DNA of 64,000 nucleotides from 79-D21 sp964521575 (GTDB lineage: Bacteria > Synergistota > Synergistia > Synergistales > 79-D21), in contig CAZFSR010000001.1 in the NCBI GenBank assembly GCA_964521575.1, positions 434,001 to 498,000 on the forward strand, in the 5' to 3' direction. Below the pieces are notes generated by a model that was given only the letters and a program-made list of their open reading frames with translations, was not told the origin of the DNA and did not search any database. The translations under genes and the position numbers were made by a program. Positions 1-8,545 of the stretch are shown here, in pieces; the first letter of the stretch is position 1; each line of letters starts with the position of its first letter.

Positions 1-40
1 AGGCAGGGAATCCGCTCGAGGAAGGGGAGGAATTTTTCTG

Positions 41-493
41 ATGCCTAAAGATCCGGGACTGGCCGCAGCGGTCGAGAACTTGCGGAGGGACCGCCCTGGT
101 GCGGAGGCCGACATCTCGATGGTCGCGGATTTCCTCCACCGGAACGAAATCAGCCTCCTGGCGCTCAAGAGGGCCGGTTTGCCCGGCCCGGTGATTGACG
201 CCTGCTTCCAGCTTGGACATTGCAAGGGGTCACTGGTCCACGAGCGCCTCGAGAGCCTGAGGGCCAATCCGCTGGCCCGGTCCGCCAAGATCCGGGAACT
301 GCGCGCCACGGTGGAGCGGGGTGATCTCCATGAAGCCCCGGGGGGGTGGTGGGACCTGGCAAGGGAATCCCTCGTCCGGGCCCTGGATTTCCTTGAAACG
401 GGCATTCACGAAAATCCTTTTCCCGGAGCGGAAGGTCGGCCTGGCAGGGATCCCGGAGAGTACATCGGTGACCTTTGCGAAGAAGCGGAGTGA
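41..493 (+). CDS. Degenerate HD-domain protein (RelA/SpoT-hydrolase-like)
   Basis: A 150-residue protein preceded by a good ribosome site (GGGGAGG about 10 bases before ATG). Residues 28-95 follow the pattern of small HD-type phosphohydrolases related to ppGpp hydrolases: a helix normally carrying His-Asp, then a GLP turn, an LxH segment and an NPLAR motif ahead of the K-x-x-x-L helix. Here the His-Asp is HR, the usual ED pair is missing, and the final metal-binding Asp helix reads KIREL. I infer a fold relative that has lost metal binding and hydrolysis. The remaining N- and C-terminal parts have no motif I recognise. The function is unknown, and the family call rests on alignment by eye. 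Confidence 0.55.
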   Translation: MPKDPGLAAAVENLRRDRPGAEADISMVADFLHRNEISLLALKRAGLPGPVIDACFQLGHCKGSLVHERLESLRANPLARSAKIRELRATVERGDLHEAPGGWWDLARESLVRALDFLETGIHENPFPGAEGRPGRDPGEYIGDLCEEAE

Positions 494-499
494 TGAAGC

Positions 500-697
500 A
501 TGTTGGTAGCCCTCGGAGACTTGAAGAAAGAAAACTGTTCCTTTTCTTTTGATGAGAGTGGACGGCTGCGATTGATTTTTCCCGATCATTCGGTCATATT
601 GGACGGCAAGGAAGGCGTCAGCGTTTGCGATGCCGGCACCAGGCCCAGGTCAAGTGAGGCGGAAAGGTGGCTGGAGCGGCACAGCAGGGCTGGATAG
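500..697 (+). CDS. Small hypothetical protein (65 aa)
   Basis: A short reading frame starting 6 bases after the preceding stop. It has no convincing ribosome site, though the tight spacing suggests translational coupling. The product is polar, without a membrane segment, signal peptide or recognised motif. It fills the space between the HD-like gene and ktrB. It may be real because the frame stays open between two genes on the same strand, but 65 codons can occur by chance in GC-rich DNA. Confidence 0.35.
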   Translation: MLVALGDLKKENCSFSFDESGRLRLIFPDHSVILDGKEGVSVCDAGTRPRSSEAERWLERHSRAG

Positions 698-745
698 CGC
701 TCAAGGGGAGGCGTTTGCCCGATCGCTTTCAGGACATACACCGCG

Positions 746-2047
746 TTGCCCATAGAAAGAAAGATCGTCATAGGGTTCCTGGCGCTGATCGGCACAGGAA
801 CTCTATTTCTGTGGCTTTTTAACGCCCCTTTCAGGCCTCTCCGATTCGTGGACGCGCTTTTCACCGCGACCTCCGCGGTCTGCGTGACCGGCCTGACGGT
901 TGTCGACACCGGCAAGGCGCTGACCCACGCTTCCCAGCTTGTTCTCCTGCTGCTGATTCAACTTGGGGGTCTCGGGGTGATGACGGCGACGACGGCCCTT
1001 TCCCTGCTCATGCGGGAGAGGATCGGGCTGCGGCAGCGGCTGTTCCTCGCAGGTGGGGTTGGGCTGGAATCCCCATCGGGGGTGATACGACTCCTCATCC
1101 GGATCCTCGCCCTGACGTTCGTCATCGAGGGAGTCGGGGCTTTTTCGCTTTACTGGGGATTCATCCGAGCGGGTTTTTCCCCGTCCCAATCCCTTTCAAA
1201 TGCGGTTTTCCACAGCGTGAGCGCTTTCTGCAACGCCGGTTTCTCCCTTTTTTCGGAGAACCTCGAAGGTTTTTCGGAGAACATCCTGGTCCCGGGAACG
1301 GTCATGGTCCTCATCGTGCTGGGCGGACTAGGGTTTTCCGTCCTCTCCGAACTGAGGGAAAACTTTCGAAAACCCTCGGGGATTTCCGTCCACTCCAAGC
1401 TTGTCCTTTTCACGACGGCGGGGCTCATCCTCTTCGGGACATTCATGCTGGCCCTTTGCGAATGGAATCAATCGCTCGGGGGGCTGTCCCGCGGGTGGAA
1501 GGCCTGGAACGCCCTTTTCGCCAGCATCACCCCGAGGACAGCGGGGTTCGACACGATCGCTCCGGCGGCCTTTTCGCCGGCCGGAATATTCGTCATCGTC
1601 CTGCTGATGCTGGTCGGGGCTTCTCCCGGTTCGACGGGAGGGGGTTTCAAGACGACGACCCTTGCCGTCCTGCTTGCATCGACATGGAACGTGATCAAGG
1701 GGCGCCCGGAAGTCCACTTATGGAACAGGCGCATTCCCGTCCGAATCATCCAGAGGGCGATTACCTTGATTGTCCTCTATCTTGGTACACTGGGACTGGG
1801 CCTGACGGTCCTCGTGTGGCTTGAGCCGTTCCCGTTCCGGTCCCTGCTGTTCGAGGCCGCTTCTGCCCTCGGGACGGTGGGGCTGTCGCTGGGGATCACC
1901 CCGCAATTGAGCGATGCCGGCAAGCTGGTTCTGGTTCTCCTGATGTTCTGGGGACGTGTGGGGATCGTGACCTTCCTTTACGGCCTGGTGAAGCGGGAGG
2001 CAAGGGGAAAGGTCTCCTATCCCGATGCGGAAATCCCGGTGGGTTAG
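746..2047 (+). CDS. ktrB: Potassium uptake channel subunit KtrB (TrkH family)
   Basis: Membrane ion-channel subunit, 433 residues, built from four repeated membrane-pore-membrane units. The first selectivity motif lies near residues 46-52 (AVCVTGL) with DTG just after it, and the GASPGSTGGGFKTTT loop near residue 290 is characteristic of KtrB/TrkH proteins. It should pair with the cytoplasmic KtrA encoded 12 bases downstream to form a Na+- or nucleotide-regulated K+ uptake system. The start used is TTG, which places the first membrane helix where family members have it. The Shine-Dalgarno-like AGGGGAGG at 704-711 lies too far upstream for this start, so the exact start is uncertain. Confidence 0.9.
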   Translation: MPIERKIVIGFLALIGTGTLFLWLFNAPFRPLRFVDALFTATSAVCVTGLTVVDTGKALTHASQLVLLLLIQLGGLGVMTATTALSLLMRERIGLRQRLFLAGGVGLESPSGVIRLLIRILALTFVIEGVGAFSLYWGFIRAGFSPSQSLSNAVFHSVSAFCNAGFSLFSENLEGFSENILVPGTVMVLIVLGGLGFSVLSELRENFRKPSGISVHSKLVLFTTAGLILFGTFMLALCEWNQSLGGLSRGWKAWNALFASITPRTAGFDTIAPAAFSPAGIFVIVLLMLVGASPGSTGGGFKTTTLAVLLASTWNVIKGRPEVHLWNRRIPVRIIQRAITLIVLYLGTLGLGLTVLVWLEPFPFRSLLFEAASALGTVGLSLGITPQLSDAGKLVLVLLMFWGRVGIVTFLYGLVKREARGKVSYPDAEIPVG

Positions 2048-2059
2048 GGAGGGGAAAAC

Positions 2060-2719
2060 GTGAAGAAAGAGGAAAAAGTCATCCTGGTCGTCGGTCTCGG
2101 GCGTTTTGGCCAGGCTCTTTGCAAGACTCTCGCGGAACAGGGAAACCAGGTCATCGCCGTGGACCGCTCGCGGCAGCACGTCGAGGAAATGGCCGATGTC
2201 GTGGACCTTTCCGTCCAGGCGGACGCCACGGATGAGGAAGCCCTTGCAAAGGTCGGGGCAAAGGAGGCGGACATCGCGGTCGTGGCGATCGGCCAGAACA
2301 TCGAGGCCAGCATCCTGGCGACGACCATCCTGAAAGACCTGGGGATCCCGGTTGTCATCGCGAGGGCCCAGAATGCCGTTCACGCCCGGGTTCTTGCCCG
2401 CGTTGGGGCCAACCGGGTCGTCTTCCCGGAGAAGGACATGGGGGAACGGCTGGCTTTCCTGCTGGTGCATCCGTGGATGTCTCACTTTGCCCAACTGCCG
2501 GGTTCGCGGTTTTACGTGGGAGAAATCCGGCCCTTGGCGGAAATGGAAGGGAAAACGCTCAACGAACTGGATTTCAGGACGCGGTACAACGCGGTCGTCC
2601 TGAACATCAACCGCTCGGGGGAAATGTTCATCCCAAGGGCCGATACCGTGATCGAAAACGGGGACATGATTCTCGTCGCGGGACTCAAGGAAGACCTTCA
2701 GAAATGGGTTGCGGAGTGA
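2060..2719 (+). CDS. ktrA: Potassium uptake regulatory subunit KtrA (TrkA-N/TrkA-C)
   Basis: A 219-residue cytoplasmic regulator with one RCK unit. The N-terminal Rossmann domain has the nucleotide-binding VVGLGRFGQ motif at about residues 9-17 and an acidic residue ending the second strand (VDR, about residue 35). The TrkA-C ligand domain occupies roughly residues 135-219. Family members form octameric rings that gate KtrB in response to ATP/ADP or c-di-AMP. The gene starts with GTG behind GGAGGGG and follows ktrB by 12 bases, so the two form an operon. A second, different K+ system (trkA-trkH) lies a few kilobases away on the other strand. Confidence 0.92.
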   Translation: MKKEEKVILVVGLGRFGQALCKTLAEQGNQVIAVDRSRQHVEEMADVVDLSVQADATDEEALAKVGAKEADIAVVAIGQNIEASILATTILKDLGIPVVIARAQNAVHARVLARVGANRVVFPEKDMGERLAFLLVHPWMSHFAQLPGSRFYVGEIRPLAEMEGKTLNELDFRTRYNAVVLNINRSGEMFIPRADTVIENGDMILVAGLKEDLQKWVAE

Positions 2720-2737
2720 AACGGCAGAAAGGCCGCC

Positions 2738-2766
2738 TTGCTTTTTTGCTTCCGGGTGTTTATAAT
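2738..2766 (+). promoter_or_regulatory. Sigma70-type promoter of the cys leader-cysE-cysK operon
   Basis: TTGCTT (2738-2743), a 17-base spacer, and a perfect TATAAT (2761-2766). It lies directly after ktrA and 28 bases before the leader-peptide start. Transcription would begin near 2773 and run into the Cys leader and attenuator before cysE. Confidence 0.75.
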
Positions 2767-2793
2767 CGTCCCAATTTCGTGGGAGGTGCCTTG

Positions 2794-2847
2794 ATGGTTC
2801 GTCCGTTTGTCCAGTTTAGCTGTTGTTGTCGGTGGATTCTTCCCTGA
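2794..2847 (+). CDS. Cysteine leader peptide (17 aa, Cys-Cys-Cys)
   Basis: A short frame MVRPFVQFSCCCRWILP with its own ribosome site (GGGAGG at 2781-2786, 7 bases before ATG). Three consecutive TGT cysteine codons occupy 2821-2829. It sits between a strong promoter and an intrinsic terminator, upstream of cysE and cysK. This is the classical layout of ribosome-mediated attenuation: scarcity of Cys-tRNA would stall the ribosome on the Cys codons and alter folding downstream. TTG at 2791 is an in-frame alternative start. The peptide itself probably has no function beyond sensing. Confidence 0.75.
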   Translation: MVRPFVQFSCCCRWILP

Positions 2848-2950
2848 TCCACCGCGGCCCGCGGGGTCGCGGCGGCACCATTCGCTGCGGCCGGGGCTGC
2901 AAGGGCAACCGGTTCCTCCCATAGGAGAACTCCCGTATCGAGACGATGAT

Positions 2951-2981
2951 CGGGCTGGCCGCGAGGTCAGCCCGGTTTTTT
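2951..2981 (+). terminator. Attenuator terminator before cysE
   Basis: A 10-bp stem with one G-U pair (2951-2960 with 2965-2974), loop GCGA, and a run of six T (2976-2981) followed by GTTTT. It lies between the Cys leader peptide and cysE. The 5' arm can alternatively pair upstream: CCCG at 2932-2935 with CGGG at 2951-2954, plus ATCG at 2937-2940 with CGAT at 2944-2947. That is a candidate antiterminator. A further strong GC hairpin forms just after the leader stop, near 2852-2872. The stems are seen; the switching is inference. Confidence 0.75.
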
Positions 2982-3004
2982 GTTTTCGAGAGGAGGAGTA
3001 CCAG

Positions 3005-3697
3005 ATGGGAGCTTGGAGAACGCTTGTCGATGATTTCAGGGCGGTCAGGGAAAGGGATCCGGCCATACCGGCCGGGATCCGCGGGTTTTTCGAGATCGCG
3101 CTCTGCACCCCGGGGTTCCAGGCCGTGGCGGCCCACCGCCTGATCCATTTCCTTCACGCCCGCCTGCATATCCCGGTGCTGCCGAGGTTTCTGGCCCTCA
3201 TCGTCCGCTGGTGGACGGGAACCGAGATCCATCCGGGGGCACGCATCGGCAAGGGGGTCTTTATCGACCATGCCGCGGCAGTGGTGATCGGGGAGTCGGC
3301 CATCGTGGGAGACGGAGTCACGTTATACCACGGCGTCACCCTCGGAGCCACGGGGAACGAGAAGGTGTGGAAACGTCACCCGACGCTGGAGAGCGGAGTC
3401 TTTGTCGGAAGCGGCGCACGCATCCTCGGCCCCGTGACCGTGGGGAGAAACGCCCGCATCGGGGCGGGGAGCGTGGTCGTGAAGGACGTTCCCGAAAATG
3501 TGACCGTGGCGGGGGTTCCTGCCCGGATCGTCAAGTCCCGGGGAGAGCGTGTTCCCTCCCCGGCGGAAATGATGGATGCGAGGGTCGAAGCGCTTGAAGC
3601 GCTGGTGAAGGACCTGCAGTCGGAGGTCTGGAGATTGAGGGAGAAGACGGCCCTGTGCCGTGCCGCGGGATTGAGAAGCCGGAAAGGAGTGGCCTGA
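3005..3697 (+). CDS. cysE: Serine O-acetyltransferase CysE
   Basis: Transfers acetyl from acetyl-CoA to L-serine, the first step of cysteine synthesis in the cytoplasm. 230 residues from the ATG behind GGAGGAG (2991-2997). The helical N-terminal domain is short (about residues 1-70). A left-handed beta-helix of hexapeptide repeats follows, with IHPGARIGKG, the catalytic His in IDHA, and VTLYHGVTLG; the C-terminal tail is coiled and charged. The frame is open further upstream, but that extension would run through the leader and terminator, so it is not used. It is probably co-transcribed with cysK (1 base apart) under the Cys leader attenuator. Confidence 0.93.
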   Translation: MGAWRTLVDDFRAVRERDPAIPAGIRGFFEIALCTPGFQAVAAHRLIHFLHARLHIPVLPRFLALIVRWWTGTEIHPGARIGKGVFIDHAAAVVIGESAIVGDGVTLYHGVTLGATGNEKVWKRHPTLESGVFVGSGARILGPVTVGRNARIGAGSVVVKDVPENVTVAGVPARIVKSRGERVPSPAEMMDARVEALEALVKDLQSEVWRLREKTALCRAAGLRSRKGVA

Positions 3698-3698
3698 A

Positions 3699-4625
3699 AT
3701 GCGGTTCAAGGTTGATGCGCTGGCGAATTTTTCGCTGGTGGGCCAGACCCCGATCACACGCCTCGAGGCTCCGGGGGGGTCGGAAATCTGGGTCAAGATG
3801 GAGGGAGGCAATCCAGGGGGGTCCATCAAGGACCGGGCGGCCTGGGGGATGCTTCGTCACGCGGAGCAGGCCGGGCAGTTGAGGGAGGGTGCGGTGATCG
3901 TCGAACCGACGTCGGGCAACACGGGAATCGCCCTGGCCATGTTCGGGAGAGCCCTGGGCTTGCGGGTCATCCTGACCATGCCCGAGTCGATGTCCTCGGA
4001 AAGGAGGGCGGTTCTTTCCGCCTACGGGGCGGAACTGGCCCTCACTCCGGCAAAGGCGGGCATGGGAGGGGCGGTGGAAAGGGCGGAAGAACTGGTGAAG
4101 GAGGTTCCCGGGGCTTTCATGCCGAACCAGTTCGACAATCCGGGGAACCCCTGGGCTCACCAGGTCACGACCGGGCCGGAGATCCTTGAGGCTCTTAAGG
4201 GCAGGGAACCCTATGCCTTCGTTGCGGGTGTCGGGACGGGGGGTACCCTCACGGGAGTCGCCAGGAGCCTGAAATCAGCCTTTCCCGAGGTCCGGGTCAC
4301 GGCGGTGGAACCGGCGAAAAGCCCCGTCCTGGCGGGCGGAAAGCCCTCCCCGCACGGAATCCAGGGAATCGGGGCAAATTTCGTCCCGAAGAACCTCGAC
4401 CGGAAACTCGTGGACGAAATCCTGGCGGTCGAGGACGAAGCGGCTTTCGACATGACCCGTTGGCTGGCAAGGGAAAAGGGGCTCTTTTGCGGGGTCTCTT
4501 CGGGTGCAAACGTATCAGCCGCCTTCGAGGTCGCGAGAACGATGCCTTCGCCGGGAATCGTGATCACCGTCTCTCCCGACCGGGGGGACAAGTACCTCAG
4601 TACGGGGGTTTTCGGGCCTCTTTAG
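3699..4625 (+). CDS. cysK: Cysteine synthase (O-acetylserine sulfhydrylase)
   Basis: PLP enzyme making L-cysteine from O-acetylserine and sulfide. 308 residues, the usual size. The PLP lysine lies in GGSIKDRAA near residue 43, the substrate loop is TSGNTG, and the glycine-rich phosphate loop is GVGTGGT. It follows cysE by one base, so the acetyltransferase and synthase are made together and can form the cysteine synthase complex. It converges with trkH, ending 3 bases from that gene's stop. Confidence 0.93.
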   Translation: MRFKVDALANFSLVGQTPITRLEAPGGSEIWVKMEGGNPGGSIKDRAAWGMLRHAEQAGQLREGAVIVEPTSGNTGIALAMFGRALGLRVILTMPESMSSERRAVLSAYGAELALTPAKAGMGGAVERAEELVKEVPGAFMPNQFDNPGNPWAHQVTTGPEILEALKGREPYAFVAGVGTGGTLTGVARSLKSAFPEVRVTAVEPAKSPVLAGGKPSPHGIQGIGANFVPKNLDRKLVDEILAVEDEAAFDMTRWLAREKGLFCGVSSGANVSAAFEVARTMPSPGIVITVSPDRGDKYLSTGVFGPL

Positions 4626-4628
4626 GCC

Positions 4629-6080
4629 TTATTTGCGCCAGGTCCCGGGGACGAACAGCATGAGGACCGTGAACAGTTCCAGTCGTCCCAGCAGCATGCA
4701 GAGGGAGAGAACCCACTTGCCCGCCAGGGGGATGGCGCTGTAGTTGTCCATGGGGCCGACGATCCCCAGCCCGGGGCCGATGTTGCCCAGGGTCGCCGCG
4801 ACGGAAGAGATGGCCGAGACGAGGTCCAGCCCCATGCCGGCCATGACCAGCGAAGCCGCCACGAAGAGCGCCATGTAGACGATGAAGAAAACCGCTACGG
4901 AGTTAATCGCCTCCCGCTCGACGATCTTGCCTCCGACGCGCGGCACGAGGATCGCCCTGGGGTGGAGCAGGCGCTGGAGCTCGGTCATCACCTGCTTGCC
5001 CAGGAGGAGGATACGGATGTTCTTGATGCCACCGCCTGTGGAGCCCGCGCAGCCTCCCACGAACATCAGGACCAGGAGCAGCAGCTGGGTGTAGGCCGGC
5101 CATTTCTCGAAATCCGCGGTGACGAAGCCGGTCGTCGTCAGGATGCTGACCACCTGGAAGGCGGAATAGCGGAGCGCTTCCCCGAAGGAGGCGTAGCTTT
5201 TCCCGGCAAGGAGGAAGGCCATGATCGTGGCGGTTCCGAGCAGGGTCACCCAGGAATAGAAGCGGAACTCCTCGTCCTTCCAGAAAACGGACAACCGTCC
5301 CCTGAGGGCGAAATAGTGCAGGGTGAAATTGGCTCCCGCCAGGAACATGAAGACCGTGATGATCCAGTCGACGGCAGGGCTCCGGTAGAAGCCGACGCTG
5401 GCGTTCTTCGGCGAGAAGCCCCCCGTGGCCATGGTGCCGAAGGTGTGGGTGAGCGCGTCGAAGAGGCCCATCCCTGCGGCCATGAGGAGGATCGTCTCGG
5501 CGGCGGAAAGGATCACGTACACTCCCCACAGGAGGAGGGCGGTCTTCTGGATCCTGGGGGTGAGTTTCTCCGGGACGGGGCCCGGCACCTCCGCCTTGAA
5601 AAGCTGCATGCCCCCCACTCCGAGGAAGGGCAGGATGGCCAGGCTCAGGACGATGATCCCCATGCCTCCCAGCCAGTGGGTCAGGCTTCGCCAGAAGAGA
5701 ATGCCCCTGGGTGTCGCCTCGATGTTCGTGAGGACGGAGGCCCCGGTCGTGGTGAAGCCCGACATGGCCTCGAAGAAGGCGTCCGTGAATGTGGAGACCG
5801 TGCCGTTGAGGTAGAAGGGAAGCCCCCCGATGGCGGAACAGAGGATCCAGGACAGGGAGACCACGGCGAAGGCTTCCCGGGGCCCCAGGTCCGAGGCCTT
5901 GGCGTCCCGGCCCAGGCAGAAGAGCACGGCCGAAACGGCCAGCCCTGCCGCCAGGGAAGCCCCCAGGTCCAGCAGGTCGGCTGAGCCGTCCCAGGCAGCC
6001 CAGGCCATTCCCCACAGAAGGAACAGGGAGACGACGGTCGTCACCAGGCTCAGGACCTTGGCTACGATGGCGGGGCGCAT
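4629..6080 (-). CDS. trkH: Trk potassium transporter membrane subunit TrkH
   Basis: A 483-residue K+ channel-like transporter with the TrkH pattern of four pore loops: a TTTGAS motif in the first, TMATGGFS in the second, GGCAGSTGGGIKN in the third and a TLGNIGPGLG-type fourth. It is longer than the KtrB at 0.7 kb and belongs to the TrkH/G branch. The gene starts 3 bases after trkA stops on the minus strand, so the two form an operon, with TrkA the gating partner. Confidence 0.93.
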   Translation of the reverse strand: MRPAIVAKVLSLVTTVVSLFLLWGMAWAAWDGSADLLDLGASLAAGLAVSAVLFCLGRDAKASDLGPREAFAVVSLSWILCSAIGGLPFYLNGTVSTFTDAFFEAMSGFTTTGASVLTNIEATPRGILFWRSLTHWLGGMGIIVLSLAILPFLGVGGMQLFKAEVPGPVPEKLTPRIQKTALLLWGVYVILSAAETILLMAAGMGLFDALTHTFGTMATGGFSPKNASVGFYRSPAVDWIITVFMFLAGANFTLHYFALRGRLSVFWKDEEFRFYSWVTLLGTATIMAFLLAGKSYASFGEALRYSAFQVVSILTTTGFVTADFEKWPAYTQLLLLVLMFVGGCAGSTGGGIKNIRILLLGKQVMTELQRLLHPRAILVPRVGGKIVEREAINSVAVFFIVYMALFVAASLVMAGMGLDLVSAISSVAATLGNIGPGLGIVGPMDNYSAIPLAGKWVLSLCMLLGRLELFTVLMLFVPGTWRK

Positions 6081-6083
6081 GTC

Positions 6084-7448
6084 TCAGTCGGCTCCCAGGG
6101 CGGCCATCGCCTTGCGCAGGTTTTCCCTGGAGGAGAAGAACAGGATATGGTCGCCGCTCTCGAGGACGGTGCTCCCCTTGGGGACGAAGACCGTGGAGCC
6201 CCTTTCCACGAGGGCCAGGATGACGCCCCTCGGGATGTCGAGCTCCATGACCTGCCGGCCGATCGCCGGAGAATCCGCGGTGAGGATGACCTCTCCCATT
6301 TCGGCGTCGATCTGGTCGATGACGGAGACGGCTCCTGTTCCGCGCGGATAGCGGATCCGGTGGAGGATGGTCGAGGCCAGGGCTTCGTTGGGGTTCACCA
6401 GGGCATCGGCGGTGAAGGCGTCCTGGAGGTCCAGGTAGCTGTGTTTCCTGACGACGGCGATGGTTTTCCGGGCTCCCAGGCTATGCCCGACGGCCGACAG
6501 GACGAGGTTCGTCTCGTCGTTGGCTGTGGTGCAAACGAAGCCGTCGGTTTCCTCTATTCCCTCGTAACGGAGGAGGTCCGTGTCCGAGGCGTCCCCGCAA
6601 AGGACCGTTGCCCTTCGGAGCTCACGGGCCAACTCCTCGCATTTTTCCCGGTTCTTGTCGATCAGGCGGATGTCGATCTTCTGGAAGTTGCGCTCCAGGC
6701 GGGAAGCGACCTGGAAACCGATCTTCCCTCCGCCCACGATCATGACCCGCTTCAGGGGACGGCTGGCTTCTCCCGTGAAAAGCCTTGCGACAAGGTCCCG
6801 GTCCTCCCTGAGGGTGGCGACGTAGCAGAGGTCTCCTTTCAGGAGGACACTGTCGCCGGAGGGGACGAAACCCTGGCGGCCTCGCCTCACGTAGACGATG
6901 ATCGTCCTTAGGTCCTGGTAAGCTGCCGTCAGGTCCTTCAGGGGGCGGTCAAGGAGGGGGGACTCCTCGGAAAGCGTGAAACCGTAGATGCCCGTCCGCT
7001 CCTGCATCAGGGTCGCCGCGTGGAAGGATGCCCCGACTTGCAGCAGTTCCTGGATTTCTCGGGCCACGCTTCGTTCCGGGGAGATCAGCAGGTCCACGTT
7101 CAGGTCCTGTGCCCATGACTGGGTGTCGGTGAACTCGATGCTCCGGACCCGGGCCATGGTTTGAGGAACGCCGCTTTTCTTCGCGATCCAGCAGGCGAGG
7201 ATGTTCACCTCGTCCCTATCGGTGGCCCCGATCAAGAGATCGACGCCTCCCTCTTCCCCAAGGCCGGCTTCCTCAAGGACCTGCGGCCTGGCCCCGTTGC
7301 CGCGGACGACCCGGGCGTCCAGTTCGTCGTCCACCCGTTGTGCCAGGTTTTCGTCCCGCTCGACGATGGTGAGGTCATGCCCGTCCTTGATGAGGTCCCT
7401 TGCCACGCTCAGCCCCACTTCCCCGGCACCGACCAGGATGATTTTCAT
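6084..7448 (-). CDS. trkA: Trk system regulatory NAD-binding protein TrkA
   Basis: A 454-residue peripheral membrane protein with two tandem RCK units, each a Rossmann domain followed by TrkA-C. The first nucleotide motif is VGAGEVG (residues 5-11) and the second is VGGGKIG (about residues 232-238). This duplicated form is the normal partner of TrkH. Start ATG behind GGAGGAATGAG. The upstream dehydrogenase gene ends 4 bases before the start, so all three minus-strand genes are probably co-transcribed. Confidence 0.93.
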   Translation of the reverse strand: MKIILVGAGEVGLSVARDLIKDGHDLTIVERDENLAQRVDDELDARVVRGNGARPQVLEEAGLGEEGGVDLLIGATDRDEVNILACWIAKKSGVPQTMARVRSIEFTDTQSWAQDLNVDLLISPERSVAREIQELLQVGASFHAATLMQERTGIYGFTLSEESPLLDRPLKDLTAAYQDLRTIIVYVRRGRQGFVPSGDSVLLKGDLCYVATLREDRDLVARLFTGEASRPLKRVMIVGGGKIGFQVASRLERNFQKIDIRLIDKNREKCEELARELRRATVLCGDASDTDLLRYEGIEETDGFVCTTANDETNLVLSAVGHSLGARKTIAVVRKHSYLDLQDAFTADALVNPNEALASTILHRIRYPRGTGAVSVIDQIDAEMGEVILTADSPAIGRQVMELDIPRGVILALVERGSTVFVPKGSTVLESGDHILFFSSRENLRKAMAALGAD

Positions 7449-7452
7449 CGAC

Positions 7453-8448
7453 TCATTCCTCCAGGTAATCCGCCGGATCCACGATGCCCAGGGGAGGTTC
7501 CCCTGCCAGGAAGCGGCGGACGTTGTCGACGGCCGCCTTCAGGGCGACCGGGAAGATCCCGTTGACAAGGTTCGAGTTATGAGGTGATCCGAGCAGGTTC
7601 TCCAGATCGAAGAAGGGGTAGTTGGTCCGGAATTCCCCGTGGGTGGGGGGTTCGATCCACCAGGTGTCGATCCCTGCCCGGAAGGAAGGATTGGCCTCCA
7701 GGTGCTCGTAAAGGGCCTTTTCCTGGATCAGGGCTCCGCGCGCCACGTTGACGAGGATGGCATCCCTTCTCATCCACTCCAGTTCCCTTTTCCCGATCAT
7801 CCCGCGGGTTCTCCGGGTGAGAGGGAGGCTCAGGACGACCACGTCGGCATCCTGCACGGCCGTTTGGAGTTCATCCAGGGTTCCGATCCAGTCCACCGGT
7901 TCCATGGTCCGGCCCGTCGTGTTGACCGCGCGGATTTCCATCCCCAGGCACCGGAAAAGGCGGGCCACGGCTTTCCCGATGCCCCCGAAGCCGATGATGG
8001 CCGCCTTTGACTTGCGGAACCAGAGGCTTTCCCGGTTGTTGTCGAATTCGCCGCGAGCCAGCTTCGCGTGGAGAGGCAGCAGGTTCTTGCCCAGGGCAAG
8101 GGCCATGGCCAGGGCGTGCTCGGCAAGCGGCTCGGCCCAGGCTCCCGCGTTGCTGCACAGGACGGCACCCTTCGGCATCAGGGCGAACGGCAGGGCGTCC
8201 ACGCCCGCCAGTAGGGACTGGAAGAATTTCAGGTTCTCAAGGAAGACCAGTTCCGGGGAAGGGATTTCCCGCCCCAGCATGAAACTCACCAGGATGTCGG
8301 CGGACTCGAGGGCGGTTTTGCGGCTTTCGCTGCCGTCGAGGTCCTTCAGGAAGACAAGGCGGGAGAACTCCCCGAGTTCCCGGTCAAGCAGCATCCGGGC
8401 TTCGGTGTCGACGGGAAAGCTGACGAGAACGACAGGATTCGTCTCCAT
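7453..8448 (-). CDS. D-2-hydroxyacid dehydrogenase family protein
   Basis: An NAD(P)-dependent oxidoreductase of 331 residues. It has a Rossmann fold with an IIGFGGIGKA dinucleotide motif and the catalytic Arg (NVARGAL), Glu (WWIEPP) and His (SPHNS) of the D-isomer-specific family. The substrate is not evident, and the active-site loop differs from SerA at 20 kb. The start chosen is ATG with GGAGG 7 bases upstream; the longer frame to 8547 lacks a ribosome site and would fill the divergent promoter region. It leads a minus-strand operon with trkA and trkH. Confidence 0.8.
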   Translation of the reverse strand: METNPVVLVSFPVDTEARMLLDRELGEFSRLVFLKDLDGSESRKTALESADILVSFMLGREIPSPELVFLENLKFFQSLLAGVDALPFALMPKGAVLCSNAGAWAEPLAEHALAMALALGKNLLPLHAKLARGEFDNNRESLWFRKSKAAIIGFGGIGKAVARLFRCLGMEIRAVNTTGRTMEPVDWIGTLDELQTAVQDADVVVLSLPLTRRTRGMIGKRELEWMRRDAILVNVARGALIQEKALYEHLEANPSFRAGIDTWWIEPPTHGEFRTNYPFFDLENLLGSPHNSNLVNGIFPVALKAAVDNVRRFLAGEPPLGIVDPADYLEE

Positions 8449-8545
8449 GGCGTTTCCTCCATCCAAAAGCTTGCCTAATTCCCCATGGGCGAGGACAATG
8501 CCAATCATAGACCAAACTTGCCTTGAGATGAAAGGGGAGAGGATC

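Noticed and set aside
2807..3004. N-terminal extension of CysE
   Set aside because: The extension translates the leader and terminator region in another frame from the Cys peptide; CysE homologues start at 3005 behind GGAGGAG.
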